This document shows positions 1-7,870 of a stretch of DNA of 33,971 nucleotides, in pieces. Each line of letters begins with the position of its first letter. Position 1 is the first letter of the stretch. The stretch comes from a virus, in IMG/VR virus record IMGVR_UViG_3300019884_000009, positions 1-33,971 of that record; one strand, written 5' to 3'. The notes beneath the pieces were generated by a model. That model did not search any database, was not told where the DNA came from, and saw nothing but the letters and a program-made list of their open reading frames with translations. The position numbers were made by a program, and so were the translations under genes.

Positions 1-137
1 CCGCGTTCAATGCCGATAGCCGCCAAGCTGTCATTCCGCGCTTTTTGAACCAAGAGGACAAAAGTCATTGGCTTTAGGCTTTGTCTAGGATGTGTCATGT
101 AACCCCCCCCCTTATCATTTTAAGAATGGAATTACAT
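1..137. repeat. Left copy of terminal direct repeat
   Basis: This stretch recurs at 33835-33971. Bases 9-134 are identical to the right copy, and only bases 8 (C here, G there) and 135 (C here, A there) differ. Each mismatch lies within 8 bases of a window end, as expected of error-prone contig tips, so the repeat most likely reflects a circular or circularly permuted genome. It contains a run of nine C at 103-111. No convincing gene lies wholly inside it. Confidence 0.9.
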
Positions 138-189
138 AACAGGCATATCATCACCCACGACAGGACACTAGTATAAATGCAACAACCAC

Positions 190-264
190 CTAATAAACGG
201 GGCCGTCTAATATACGACGACGCAACATTAACTAATAGACGATGCAATATCAACTAATATACGG
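190..264. repeat. Iteron-like direct repeats upstream of replication genes
   Basis: Four copies of an 11-base word CTAATANACGR start at 190, 207, 232 and 254. Two adjacent 22-base units (217-238 and 239-260) match at 18 of 22 positions. Direct repeats of about 22 bp next to a replication initiator gene are typical of iterons in plasmid and lambdoid origins. Whether the initiator binds them is inference; they could instead be operator sites for a repressor. Confidence 0.5.
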
Positions 265-276
265 GGAGATCATACC

Positions 277-381
277 ATGCAACAACATCCCATTACAAAC
301 GCTGTTACACAATATACAGTAAATATAGCGATACTTTTTGAAGAAAACAATCCTATCTTTTTAAAAGGAGGATTGAAATGA
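277..381 (+). CDS. 34-aa leader ORF coupled to the replication initiator
   Basis: The ORF starts with ATG behind a GGGGAG ribosome site and ends in an ATGA overlap with the next gene at 378. This tight coupling is the main reason to believe it is translated. The 34-aa product has no recognisable domain and ends in KGGLK, because the initiator's own ribosome site (AAAAGGAGG) is read as its last codons. It may serve only to couple translation to the downstream gene. Confidence 0.5.
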   Translation: MQQHPITNAVTQYTVNIAILFEENNPIFLKGGLK

Positions 382-1403
382 CAAGAAAGCTTCATAATCC
401 GAAAGCATATACCCCCTCTGTTTACATACCATGCTGGTTAATTCAAGTTGCATCAAGTGTGTTATCTCACCAAGCAAAGCTTCTTTATGGCCGTTTATCC
501 ATGTGGTCAAATGAAAATGGCAAAGTGTTTCGAAGCGTTTTTCAATTATCAATAGAGCTAGGTTGCAGCAAAAGCACTATCGACAGAACCATCAAGGAAC
601 TAAAAGACGCTAACTTAATAGGCACATTTCATCCATTTAAGGGTGGTATAAACCATTTTGAATTTTACGATCATCCTTGGATGCATGAACCAATAAAAGA
701 ACAATTATCATACAAATCAAATCATATTGAGGCGCCATCAGATGTGACGTTACCTACCGTCATAAATGACGTTACCCCCACGTCAGAAGTGACGCACATA
801 AATATAAATAAAATAAAAACAAATAATAACAATAATAATATAAGGGCACTTGATAAAAATTTGGATGAAGAAAGCCTTAATTTAGTAGCCAGAGAAAACG
901 AAAATAATGAAAATATTTTAAAGTATGGTCAAGACAATAATCAGACCTTACCTAATTCAAAGGCAAAGAAAGATCTTGATGGGATTGACTCCACCACTAA
1001 GTCTGATTATCACAATAATCAAACCAAAAAATGTACAATTAAATCAAAAATACATCAATATGATTTAAATAATATGCTAGAATTCAATCCTTTTCAAATT
1101 CCAACCGAAATGCTCCAGGATTACATAACCAACAGAAATAAAAAGAGGGTGCCAATTACCTTCACTTCATGGAACAAAATTAATAAAGAACTTTCAAAAT
1201 GCAAAGAACGCGACATTGATCCTCATGAGGCATTTGAAACCATGGTAGCTAGCGGCTGGCAATCCATGAAGGTTGAATGGCTTACTCCACACTCTCATAA
1301 AAAATCCAATTCGACTGACGCATTTAATGCGTTTATGCAAAATGATAAAAACAAAGGAGATACGTATGACCAGTACGGTAACGTATATGACCCATTCCGT
1401 TGA
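378..1403 (+). CDS. Winged-helix replication initiator (phage O / HTH_36 type)
   Basis: The 341-aa protein has an N-terminal winged-helix domain (about residues 26-98) of the kind used by phage and plasmid replication proteins to bind an origin. A low-complexity Asn-rich linker (about 140-230) follows. The C-terminal segment (241-302) ends in a GW..MKVEWL motif like the partner-binding tail of phage O proteins. An excellent AAAAGGAGG site precedes the ATG. It follows iteron-like repeats and overlaps a P-like gene, the classic O-P arrangement. The family assignment is from pattern recognition; the exact origin is not proven. Confidence 0.75.
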   Translation: MTRKLHNPKAYTPSVYIPCWLIQVASSVLSHQAKLLYGRLSMWSNENGKVFRSVFQLSIELGCSKSTIDRTIKELKDANLIGTFHPFKGGINHFEFYDHPWMHEPIKEQLSYKSNHIEAPSDVTLPTVINDVTPTSEVTHININKIKTNNNNNNIRALDKNLDEESLNLVARENENNENILKYGQDNNQTLPNSKAKKDLDGIDSTTKSDYHNNQTKKCTIKSKIHQYDLNNMLEFNPFQIPTEMLQDYITNRNKKRVPITFTSWNKINKELSKCKERDIDPHEAFETMVASGWQSMKVEWLTPHSHKKSNSTDAFNAFMQNDKNKGDTYDQYGNVYDPFR

Positions 1404-2247
1404 TCGGAATTTAATCAAACGACTTTTTTCTCAATTTGCAAATAAATACGGGAAACTTTGGACTATGCGATTAGGTGACAATGGGGATTGGGAAGGTTGC
1501 GCAGAAGACTGGCTTGAAGAACTAAGTTCATTTACATTCGAGCAAGTGAGAGAAGCCAAAAATAAAGCTCTTTCCATGTACCGTGATTATCCCCCAACAC
1601 AAGGTCAACTTGTTGATTTATGCCTGAAAGAATCTGGTATTCCTGATGCAACTAAAGTACTTAACATGTTAGTAGCAAAAGATTTCAGTCACCCGATAGT
1701 CAAGCTTGTATATGACAAAATCGGCTCTTGGAAGCTAACTAACGGCACAGAGAAAGAGATATCACAGAAGGTATCTCAATCGTATAGCCAGGCAATGGCA
1801 GTGTTCAAATCAAACCCTAAAGAGCAATGGGCACAACTTGGAGAATACAAAGAGTTACAGACAAAGGCATTACCTATACCTGACAAGATACCTACCAATG
1901 CAGAGTGTAAAAGCTTTAAAGAGCGTATGGATGAATATTATCAAATCATGGAAGAGGGTAAAGCAAAATTAAACGGGATGGAAATACCTGAATTTGATAA
2001 AAAGAAAATCAGTAAGGGTGGGGAGAAATATGATGAATATTGCAAATATCTCCTTTCAGTCCCTGACCACATGGTTTTAGGATTACCTCATGCTTACGCA
2101 TATGACCGTCAGAGATTGTTAAATGCAAAGGATACAGCGAGCCACCTAAGGCAAGCAGGATATGTGCCCTCTGAGCAACGAGATGCCCAAAATAGACCAG
2201 ATAAGGGAAGACCCACAAAAATTTATAAAGCATGGACCAATGACTAA
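1366..2247 (+). CDS. Replication protein P-like (probable helicase loader)
   Basis: The 293-aa product begins at ATG 1366 behind AAAGGAG. The frame is open further upstream, but no other start there has a ribosome site. It overlaps the initiator gene by 38 bp. Its N-terminal 110 residues (FANKYGKLW, then YPPTQGQLVDLC) resemble phage lambda P-type proteins, which deliver the host DnaB helicase to the origin. The C-terminal half is rich in charged helices and is not recognised. Position directly after an O-like gene supports the role; the helicase-loader function is inferred. Confidence 0.6.
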   Translation: MTSTVTYMTHSVDRNLIKRLFSQFANKYGKLWTMRLGDNGDWEGCAEDWLEELSSFTFEQVREAKNKALSMYRDYPPTQGQLVDLCLKESGIPDATKVLNMLVAKDFSHPIVKLVYDKIGSWKLTNGTEKEISQKVSQSYSQAMAVFKSNPKEQWAQLGEYKELQTKALPIPDKIPTNAECKSFKERMDEYYQIMEEGKAKLNGMEIPEFDKKKISKGGEKYDEYCKYLLSVPDHMVLGLPHAYAYDRQRLLNAKDTASHLRQAGYVPSEQRDAQNRPDKGRPTKIYKAWTND

Positions 2248-2554
2248 AGATGAATGCAAAAAAATACTCAGCAAGATAGGATTCAAGTTAGGAGTATCGC
2301 CAAACCTAATAAGATTTCGTCTATTAAGCGATAATGACAAGGTTGATATGTTGAATGGGTTAATACCTATCGTTGAACTGGAAGCAAATACGAAGGTTTG
2401 GCGTGATAATGGTATGCCAGATTATGCACACGGAAAACTTGAAACTTATGAGCATGAGAAAAATAGGACAAAGTTTGAGGAATCATTGCTGGATCCCATC
2501 AATGAATCCACTGGATACAGGAAGCCATTCGTGGATTACAGGATTGTTGATTGA
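2162..2554 (+). CDS. Hypothetical protein in the nin-like region
   Basis: This 130-aa ORF overlaps the preceding gene by 86 bp. Internal starts at 2183 or 2240 would shorten the overlap, so the true start is uncertain. The product is soluble and charged, with no motif I recognise. It lies between replication and nuclease genes, where lambdoid phages carry small accessory (nin) genes. Confidence 0.6.
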   Translation: MCPLSNEMPKIDQIREDPQKFIKHGPMTKDECKKILSKIGFKLGVSPNLIRFRLLSDNDKVDMLNGLIPIVELEANTKVWRDNGMPDYAHGKLETYEHEKNRTKFEESLLDPINESTGYRKPFVDYRIVD

Positions 2555-2561
2555 GGTAATG

Positions 2562-2717
2562 ATGAGCTCGTTTGAAGAAGAGTTAAGCATGGTGATTGAA
2601 GACATATTGACTCAACTGTATTTGAGGGAAGAATTATGTGAAGAGTTTGGTACCGAGCGAGAGCCAGGAACAGAAAGCGCTTGTGAAGTGGTTAAGTTAC
2701 CACCCAATTGTTCGTGA
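2562..2717 (+). CDS. Small acidic hypothetical protein
   Basis: A 51-aa ORF starts at the second ATG of ATGATG, behind GAGGT with 4-5 nt spacing. It is very acidic at its N-terminus (SFEEELSMVIED), predicted helical, and overlaps the start of the VRR-NUC gene by 80 bp. There is no family match by eye. The good ribosome site supports expression, but the long overlap lowers certainty. Confidence 0.45.
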   Translation: MSSFEEELSMVIEDILTQLYLREELCEEFGTEREPGTESACEVVKLPPNCS

Positions 2718-3021
2718 TTACTTTTGTAAAAATGACAATGAAGGCAAGAGAACGGCTATACAGGGATTTAATTTAAAGCTTGCAGGGCTTAGACCAGGAG
2801 TGAGTGACTTGTTTATTTATTACCCTACGAAAACTTCTCATGGTTTATGGCTCGAAATGAAAAGAAATAAAAAATATACGCTATCTGAGCGCTCACAGCC
2901 AAGTTGGATTGCGCAAGATATATTTCACGAGCAAGTTAAACGTGTTGGATATTGTGCTGAATTTTGTTTCGGGTGGGAGCACGGTAAAGAAATTGTTGAG
3001 AATTATCTGCTAGAAACTTAA
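2638..3021 (+). CDS. VRR-NUC domain nuclease
   Basis: The 127-aa protein fits the stand-alone VRR-NUC fold (PD-(D/E)XK superfamily) known from phage replication regions. D57 in GVSDLF and E73/K75 in LEMK form the expected metal-binding triad, Q87 follows, and the GY near residue 105 is also typical. Such nucleases cut branched or flapped DNA. The start is GTG 2638, because the ATG two bases earlier is out of frame and stops at once; GAGGG lies upstream. It sits just before the lysis gene. Confidence 0.85.
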   Translation: MKSLVPSESQEQKALVKWLSYHPIVRDYFCKNDNEGKRTAIQGFNLKLAGLRPGVSDLFIYYPTKTSHGLWLEMKRNKKYTLSERSQPSWIAQDIFHEQVKRVGYCAEFCFGWEHGKEIVENYLLET

Positions 3022-3031
3022 GGGAGTATGC

Positions 3032-3436
3032 ATGCCTAGATTTAGTCAGTCATCATTTACGAAGTTAACTACATGTCACCACGATTTACAGGTACTTTTC
3101 CACGAAGTTGTAAAAACTTTCGATTGCAAGGTGCTTGAAGGATATCGAAACAAGGATGACCAGGATATGGCGGTTGCATTGGGTAACTCAAAGATTCATT
3201 GGCCACAGGGAAAGCACAATCATCATCCGTCAATGGCTGTAGATGTTGCTCCATTTCCTATTAACTGGCGCAAACCCAATACCTTTTACTGGTTTGCAGG
3301 CTATGTCATGGGCATTGCACAGAAACTCAAAGAGGAGGGCAAGATGACTCACTCTGTACGCTTTGGTGGAGATTGGGATAATGACAATATTGAAGACAAT
3401 GGCTTCAAAGATTTATGCCACTTTGAGCTTGTCTGA
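3032..3436 (+). CDS. M15-type peptidoglycan peptidase, probable endolysin
   Basis: The 134-aa protein is a compact zinc peptidase of the VanY/M15 family, like the L-alanyl-D-glutamate endolysin of phage T5. The zinc ligands are H64 and D71 (spacing H-x6-D in HHPSMAVD) and H130, with D127 as the catalytic acid in DLCH. The usual Ser before the first His and the Gly of the motif are replaced (H62, S67). There is no signal peptide, so it would need a holin. It is the last gene before terminase and reads from ATG behind GGGAG. Confidence 0.85.
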   Translation: MPRFSQSSFTKLTTCHHDLQVLFHEVVKTFDCKVLEGYRNKDDQDMAVALGNSKIHWPQGKHNHHPSMAVDVAPFPINWRKPNTFYWFAGYVMGIAQKLKEEGKMTHSVRFGGDWDNDNIEDNGFKDLCHFELV

Positions 3437-3519
3437 AGTTAGGTATATTTTCGCCGATAATCGTCGATTTTAACTACAAAACGATGTAAGATGGATTTAT
3501 CTCACTAAAGGATTAGTGC

Positions 3520-3975
3520 ATGACTCAAAATTCTAAACTTGGACCTCCTGGCGAAATAAAAGACGTCGGAAGACCAGCCAAGTTCACCCCTGAAAGGCGT
3601 TCAGCAATTGTTGACGCAATATCACATCGTATACCCTATGAATATGCAGCTGAAGCCAATGGCATTTGTGAGGAAACCTTATATGACTGGTTACGTACTG
3701 CAAAAAAACACAGGACTGAGGGAATAACATCTGATTATACTCAATTTTCTGAGGACATAAAAAGAGCAGAAATGACAAGAATGCGCGAACATAGCGATAT
3801 GATTGCTGCAAAACCTGAGAGATGGCAAGCAGATGCGTGGCTCTTGGAGCGCAGATGGTATAAGCATTATGGTCCTAATGCACAGCTAAATGAGCTTAAT
3901 CATAAACTTTCAAGACTAGTCGATGGAGATCCCAATGAAGGCAAAAGAAATGAACAAGATGGCAAAGAAGGCTGA
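3520..3975 (+). CDS. Terminase small subunit
   Basis: The 151-aa protein has an N-terminal helix-turn-helix region (about 25-60: FTPERRSAIVDAI then ETLYDWL) and a helical C-terminal half, as in small terminase subunits that recognise the packaging site and recruit the large subunit. The length is close to the P22 gp3 protein (162 aa). AAAGGATTAGTGC precedes the ATG. The large subunit follows after seven small genes. Confidence 0.75.
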   Translation: MTQNSKLGPPGEIKDVGRPAKFTPERRSAIVDAISHRIPYEYAAEANGICEETLYDWLRTAKKHRTEGITSDYTQFSEDIKRAEMTRMREHSDMIAAKPERWQADAWLLERRWYKHYGPNAQLNELNHKLSRLVDGDPNEGKRNEQDGKEG

Positions 3976-4063
3976 AAAGGACATGCACAAAAAGCATGAG
4001 AAACATTTGCATGAAAAACCTAAGAAAATGAAGATGCCAAAGAGTAAAGATAATAAATACTAA
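3935..4063 (+). CDS. Very basic 42-aa protein
   Basis: The ORF starts inside the terminase small-subunit gene (41-bp overlap) behind TGGAG. It encodes 42 residues dominated by Lys and His (for example KKAEKDMHKKHEKHLHEK). Such small basic proteins could bind nucleic acid, but no function is recognisable. It ends 9 bp before the next start. Confidence 0.55.
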   Translation: MKAKEMNKMAKKAEKDMHKKHEKHLHEKPKKMKMPKSKDNKY

Positions 4064-4072
4064 GGAGCAATC

Positions 4073-4282
4073 ATGAGCGCTAAATATGTATCTGAAAAGC
4101 CTACACGCGGGCTAAATGACCCAGCACCTGAAGTCGTTCGTGGTAAACGAGTTACTCAAGAGGCTTTCGCCAAGAGTGGTGCGTGTCGTAATCTTGAGCC
4201 TCAAAGCATGGCAAACTACGGCAAACTAAATTATGTTGAATCTATCCCTGATTATCTGACTAAACAGAAAGACGGAGATTAA
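4073..4282 (+). CDS. Hypothetical 69-aa protein
   Basis: The ORF is well placed behind AAGGAG, with 5 nt to its ATG. The 69-aa product is basic at its N-terminus and shows no domain I recognise. It belongs to a run of very small late-region genes between the two terminase subunits and ends 2 bp before the next start. Confidence 0.7.
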   Translation: MSAKYVSEKPTRGLNDPAPEVVRGKRVTQEAFAKSGACRNLEPQSMANYGKLNYVESIPDYLTKQKDGD

Positions 4283-4284
4283 TC

Positions 4285-4431
4285 ATGCCGTTAATCAAGA
4301 ATGCTAAGCCTGGTAGCAAAGGCTTCAAGCAGAATATTGAAACTGAAATTAAGATTGGTAAAAAACCTCCTAAGCAGGCCGTGGCCATCGCGTACGCTGA
4401 ATCTAGACAAGGAAAGAAAAAGAAAAAATAG
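4285..4431 (+). CDS. Small Lys-rich protein
   Basis: A 48-aa ORF follows the previous stop after 2 bp, with CGGAG upstream. It has a PKQAVAIAYAESR segment, a short sequence I recall from small phage and bacterial proteins, and ends in a run of lysines (QGKKKKK). The function is unknown. Confidence 0.6.
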   Translation: MPLIKNAKPGSKGFKQNIETEIKIGKKPPKQAVAIAYAESRQGKKKKK

Positions 4432-4469
4432 GCTGATTATGGATATACTGCTTGCTTTTGGAGTGTTAA

Positions 4470-4982
4470 ATGCCAAAAGGTGTATATGAAAGAACTAAGC
4501 CTGCACATAACAAAGGTGTAAAGCTAGAAAGGATTAAGAAGAAGATTGAATTATTTAATTTAGGATTACCTATTGAATGCAAGAACCATGGGAAGCATAT
4601 AAATTGGAGGCTTCATTCTTATAATAATGTTCAATGCAGATTGTGCGGTGCTGATTGGCAAAGAACAATGAAGAAAAGAGATCCATTAAAGTTTGTATTA
4701 AAAGATGCTAGACAGCATGCAAAAGTACGTAGCAGAGAATTTAATTTAACAGTGGATGATTTAAAAGAAATTTTGAATTATCAGAATAACCAATGTGTAT
4801 TTACAGGTTTAGAGTTTAGTGATCAAAATATTATATCCCTAGACAGAATAGATTCTGACAAAGGTTATAACAAAGACAATGTTCAGCTTGTTACTGTAAG
4901 AGCAAATAAGATGAAGTCTGATATGACAGACGAAGAATTTATATATTATTGTGAGTTAATAGCTTCTCACAAAAAGAAATAG
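4470..4982 (+). CDS. HNH homing endonuclease (free-standing)
   Basis: The 170-aa protein has a probable zinc knuckle (C56-x2-C59) and a C-terminal HNH nuclease core. The core runs from C109 in NNQCVFTG, through LDRID at 124-128 followed by GYNKDNVQLV, to N146 in RANKMKSD. Free-standing HNH genes of this type are mobile and cut related phages lacking the insertion. It sits in the gap between two tiny conserved-looking genes, and its A/T-rich codon use differs slightly from its neighbours. It probably plays no part in packaging. Confidence 0.85.
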   Translation: MPKGVYERTKPAHNKGVKLERIKKKIELFNLGLPIECKNHGKHINWRLHSYNNVQCRLCGADWQRTMKKRDPLKFVLKDARQHAKVRSREFNLTVDDLKEILNYQNNQCVFTGLEFSDQNIISLDRIDSDKGYNKDNVQLVTVRANKMKSDMTDEEFIYYCELIASHKKK

Positions 4983-4990
4983 GGATATCC

Positions 4991-5176
4991 ATGGCTGTAA
5001 TACAGAACAAGTGGGTTGAGAAAGAAAAGAAGAAGAAGGTGCATGAAACAGCTGCTGCCTATGACTCTAATCCCATTGATAACTGGCTGCCTATTAACCC
5101 TGGAAAGGCTACCAAGCGCCATACACACGCATCACGTGCAACCATGGTTCGAACTCTTAGAGGGGTCCGTAAATAG
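4991..5176 (+). CDS. Small basic hypothetical protein
   Basis: A 61-aa ORF begins 8 bp after the HNH gene. It is Lys/Arg-rich, with NWLPINPGKATKRHTHASRA, and no recognised domain. Its stop TAG overlaps the GTG start of the following zinc-ribbon gene by one base, supporting coupled translation. Confidence 0.65.
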   Translation: MAVIQNKWVEKEKKKKVHETAAAYDSNPIDNWLPINPGKATKRHTHASRATMVRTLRGVRK

Positions 5177-5370
5177 TGCAATGCAAGTCTTGTGGATACC
5201 CTGACTCACGCGTTGTCGAAACCACCAGGGATGATAGGTCTAACCAAATATACAGACGCCGTGAATGCGTAAAGTGCGGTGCTAGATATACGACACAGGA
5301 ACACTTAAGAGATAATTACAAGAACGCGCCTTATAAAACTTCACCTCCTAAGCAGGTGCTTGAGAAATGA
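5176..5370 (+). CDS. Zinc-ribbon protein (NrdR-like N-terminal fold)
   Basis: The 64-aa protein begins with GTG in a TAGTG overlap. It carries C3-x2-C6 and C31-x2-C34 around SRVVETTRD and YRRREC..CGARYTT, a zinc ribbon much like the DNA-binding N-terminus of NrdR. It lacks the ATP-cone, so it is not NrdR itself. It could be a small nucleic-acid-binding factor used with terminase. It overlaps the large terminase start by an ATGA. Confidence 0.7.
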   Translation: MQCKSCGYPDSRVVETTRDDRSNQIYRRRECVKCGARYTTQEHLRDNYKNAPYKTSPPKQVLEK

Positions 5371-6923
5371 TGAGTGCATCTGCTATTGCAAGGCGCATTG
5401 AAGACATTGAAGAAATGCGTAAGAAGGGCTATGAGCGTCAAATAACAATTAATGGTACAGGGATGGTTATCCATGAAACCGCACAAGACAAAATCTATAA
5501 CCCCACTGCAACTGGTAATCTTTTTCATCTCGATAACAGCTTTGTTCGGGTCATTATGGGTCCTTATGGAAGCGGAAAATCTACACTGGCAATCTCAGAA
5601 ATTGTTCAGCGTGCTTGTGGCATACCAAGATGGCATAACGGTAGACGCCGAAGTAGATGGGGAATAGTAAGAAATACAAGTGGCGAGCTTTCATCAACAA
5701 CCCTTGCAACCTGGCTTGCATGGTTTGGTGAGCTTGGCGATATTCGTAAGCGTCAAAAGCCAATTATGACTTATGAGCATGCGTTTAATGATGGGCATGG
5801 GATAGTAGAGCTTGAACTCTTATTTATTGCTCTAGACCGACCTGAGGACGTTAGAAAGATTAAGTCATTAGAACTTACTGGGTGCTACATCAATGAGCTC
5901 TCAGAGGTTCCAAAGGCCGCTTTAGCTCATATGAAAGGACGGGTAAATCGATATCCTTCGAAGGCCTTTTGTCATGAGCCTTATTGGTCTGGGATTATTG
6001 CTGATACGAATCCTCCTGAAGATGACCACTGGATATACAAAGACTTTGAAGAGAACAAGTTTGAGCATCATAAGTTATTTAAGCAACCACCAGGGCTTAT
6101 AAAGAATGAAGATAATAAGTGGGTGCGAAACCCTAGTGCGGATAATGCTTCTCACCTGCCTGACAATTACTACGAGATGCTGGCAGAAGGACAGTCTCAA
6201 GAATTTATTAAGGTATTTTGTCTTGGCGAGTATGGTTCTGTTGGGTTTGGCAAGCGGGTGTATCCTGAGTTTAATCCTGATTTTCATGCAGTTGAAACAT
6301 TACCTGCTATCCAAGGTGAAAATCTCATCCTTGGCTGGGATTTTGGGCTTACTCCTGCTTGCGTTGTTATGCAATTATCAGTACGTGGTCAGCTTTTAAT
6401 ACTTAAAGAATATGTTGGAGATGGCATGGGAATCAGAACCTTTGCTGACTCAATTGTTATCCCATGCCTTTCCAAAGACTTTCCGTATTGCAAGGTTGGC
6501 ATGTCTATTGGAGACCCGGCAGGAAATGCCAGGAACGAAATCGTAGAAGAGATGTCTTGCATCGGGGAGCTTAACTCATTAAATATCCAGACGATAGGGG
6601 CTCGTACTAATGATATCGATCCAAGATTAGGATCGGTTCGCTACTTCTTGAATAAGATGGTTGATGGCAAGCCAGGTCTTGTGCTTGATAGACGTAATTG
6701 TCCAACATTGTTTAAGGGCTTTGTGAAAGATTATGTTTATGCAAGAGTAGCTGTATCAGGTGAGGAGCGTTACAAGGATAAGCCTAATAAGAATATGGCC
6801 TCACACCCCATGGATGCACTTGGTTATGGGTGCTTGGAGCTTGCAAGCGACAGAATTACGCAGGATAAGATGCAAGGTCAAGAAAGAGTCAATATGTTTA
6901 ATCCGGTTTTCAGGTGGCAATGA
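5367..6923 (+). CDS. Terminase large subunit (ATPase-nuclease)
   Basis: The 518-aa motor protein pumps DNA into the prohead and cuts it. The ATPase half shows Walker A GPYGSGKST (65-73), a Walker-B-like stretch ending in E177 (CYINELSE) and coupling motif ADTN (212-215). The nuclease half carries the acidic residues of the RuvC-like fold: D325 in GWDFG, D383 in GDPAG and D483 in HPMDALGYG. The length is near that of P22 gp2 (499 aa). It starts in an ATGA overlap with the zinc-ribbon gene; the second ATG (5370) is equally possible. Confidence 0.95.
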   Translation: MMSASAIARRIEDIEEMRKKGYERQITINGTGMVIHETAQDKIYNPTATGNLFHLDNSFVRVIMGPYGSGKSTLAISEIVQRACGIPRWHNGRRRSRWGIVRNTSGELSSTTLATWLAWFGELGDIRKRQKPIMTYEHAFNDGHGIVELELLFIALDRPEDVRKIKSLELTGCYINELSEVPKAALAHMKGRVNRYPSKAFCHEPYWSGIIADTNPPEDDHWIYKDFEENKFEHHKLFKQPPGLIKNEDNKWVRNPSADNASHLPDNYYEMLAEGQSQEFIKVFCLGEYGSVGFGKRVYPEFNPDFHAVETLPAIQGENLILGWDFGLTPACVVMQLSVRGQLLILKEYVGDGMGIRTFADSIVIPCLSKDFPYCKVGMSIGDPAGNARNEIVEEMSCIGELNSLNIQTIGARTNDIDPRLGSVRYFLNKMVDGKPGLVLDRRNCPTLFKGFVKDYVYARVAVSGEERYKDKPNKNMASHPMDALGYGCLELASDRITQDKMQGQERVNMFNPVFRWQ

Positions 6924-7120
6924 TGAAAGATACTGAATCCCTATTGACTCAACATAAGGTTATTCTTGAATCTAGATTAACGAGGGTTGAAACGCAGTAT
7001 CTTAATATATCAGATGACATTAAAGACATTAAAAAGACTTTACACTGGCTAACTGGAATAGTGTTTAGTATTAACACAGCGGTACTGGGTGTTGTTACAA
7101 AAGGGTTTGGAATATTTTAA
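6920..7120 (+). CDS. Coiled-coil, C-terminal membrane anchor protein (XhlA-like)
   Basis: This product of about 66 aa starts at ATG 6920 or 6923 behind AGGTGG, in an ATGA overlap with terminase. A heptad-like segment (ESRLTRVETQYLNISDDI) is followed by one hydrophobic helix (WLTGIVFSINTAVLGVV) at the C-terminus. This is the layout of XhlA-type phage proteins, which sit at the membrane and sometimes assist holins. Two other proteins in this genome (26539-26811, 32119-32394) share the plan. A lysis role is only a suggestion. Confidence 0.65.
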   Translation: MMKDTESLLTQHKVILESRLTRVETQYLNISDDIKDIKKTLHWLTGIVFSINTAVLGVVTKGFGIF

Positions 7121-7137
7121 GAATAAGGATAATTGCT

Positions 7138-7293
7138 TTGAGTAACGCAAGATGCACCTATTGTAATAAATTTTACAATAAGACTAAAGAACAAAAAAGA
7201 TGTAAAGAATGTGAATGGCAATTCCATGCAGTCTTTGAAGAAATGCACAGAAGAAATGTATTGCCAGGTAAAAGATTCAACAATGGAGTTTAA
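7138..7293 (+). CDS. Small CxxC-CxxC zinc-finger protein
   Basis: A 51-aa ORF begins with TTG 7138 behind AAGGAT. It has C6-x2-C9 and C22-x2-C25, a clear four-cysteine zinc site, in a basic context (NKTKEQKRCKEC). There is no close family I can name. The TTG start lowers certainty, but the regular cysteine spacing argues that it is real. Confidence 0.55.
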   Translation: MSNARCTYCNKFYNKTKEQKRCKECEWQFHAVFEEMHRRNVLPGKRFNNGV

Positions 7294-7310
7294 ATTAACA
7301 GGAGAAGTCA

Positions 7311-7571
7311 GTGTCTATACAATCAGCAATAAATCTAAACCTTAACTTTGCAGGTGAGGCTAATAACATCGTGCCTCGCATAGGACGTCTTTATTGTCCA
7401 TCAAATACCTTGGCTCAAGTTGCAGCCGCAGGCTTTCTTGATAACTATTTGCATACATCAAGTACCAGTCTTTTGGATACTGACTTTGTAATGGCTGTAG
7501 CATCGGATGGGCATCAGGTTTACAAGCCAGTGTTTACCGCAGGTTCTTGTCAATTAACTGTATTACCATAA
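7311..7571 (+). CDS. Hypothetical virion-region protein
   Basis: The 86-aa product starts at GTG 7311 behind GGAG. The sequence is mostly beta-like and uncharged, with SNTLAQVAAAGFLDNYL and TDFVMAVASDGHQVYKPVF, as in small phage structural proteins. No function can be named. It precedes a Tad2-like gene by 17 bp. Confidence 0.65.
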   Translation: MSIQSAINLNLNFAGEANNIVPRIGRLYCPSNTLAQVAAAGFLDNYLHTSSTSLLDTDFVMAVASDGHQVYKPVFTAGSCQLTVLP

Positions 7572-7588
7572 CTTAAGGAGCAGGCAAT

Positions 7589-7843
7589 ATGTTGTTTAGT
7601 GAAGCGCTAGAACAGTTACAGCATGGCGAAACAATGTGTCGTGAATCATGGACACTTGAAGATGGGTATTTAAAGCTCATGCCAGGTATGAAGTTTGTAT
7701 GGAAGATTGTATTGCTTCCTAATCCTAACGCAGGTAATTACATATTTTGTGTTGAGGACTTTTTAGGATGTGATTGGAAGAAGTTTGAGGCACCAAAAGA
7801 GCCTGTTGCAGTAGAAGTAGAAGAAGCCGCAGAAGCGGCCTAA
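7589..7843 (+). CDS. DUF2829 / Tad2-like protein (candidate anti-Thoeris)
   Basis: The 84-aa protein follows the DUF2829 pattern: an N-terminal FSEALEQLQHGE helix, R..W (CRESW), a central beta segment and a closing DFLGCDW. Known Tad2 proteins of this family bind the cyclic ADP-ribose signal of Thoeris defence and so block it. Here the domain ends near residue 67 and an acidic Ala/Glu tail follows. The gene sits oddly between terminase and portal. Assignment is by eye; DUF2829 members may have other roles. AAGGAG precedes the start. Confidence 0.6.
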   Translation: MLFSEALEQLQHGETMCRESWTLEDGYLKLMPGMKFVWKIVLLPNPNAGNYIFCVEDFLGCDWKKFEAPKEPVAVEVEEAAEAA

Positions 7844-7870
7844 TAAACCCTTGGATTAGGGTATTAAAAC

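Noticed and set aside
1-137. attL/attR pair of an integrated prophage
   Set aside because: No integrase or tRNA gene lies at the ends, and mismatches only at the window tips fit assembly redundancy of a circular genome better.
5176-5370. NrdR transcription repressor
   Set aside because: Only the zinc-ribbon part is present; the ATP-cone that defines NrdR is missing.
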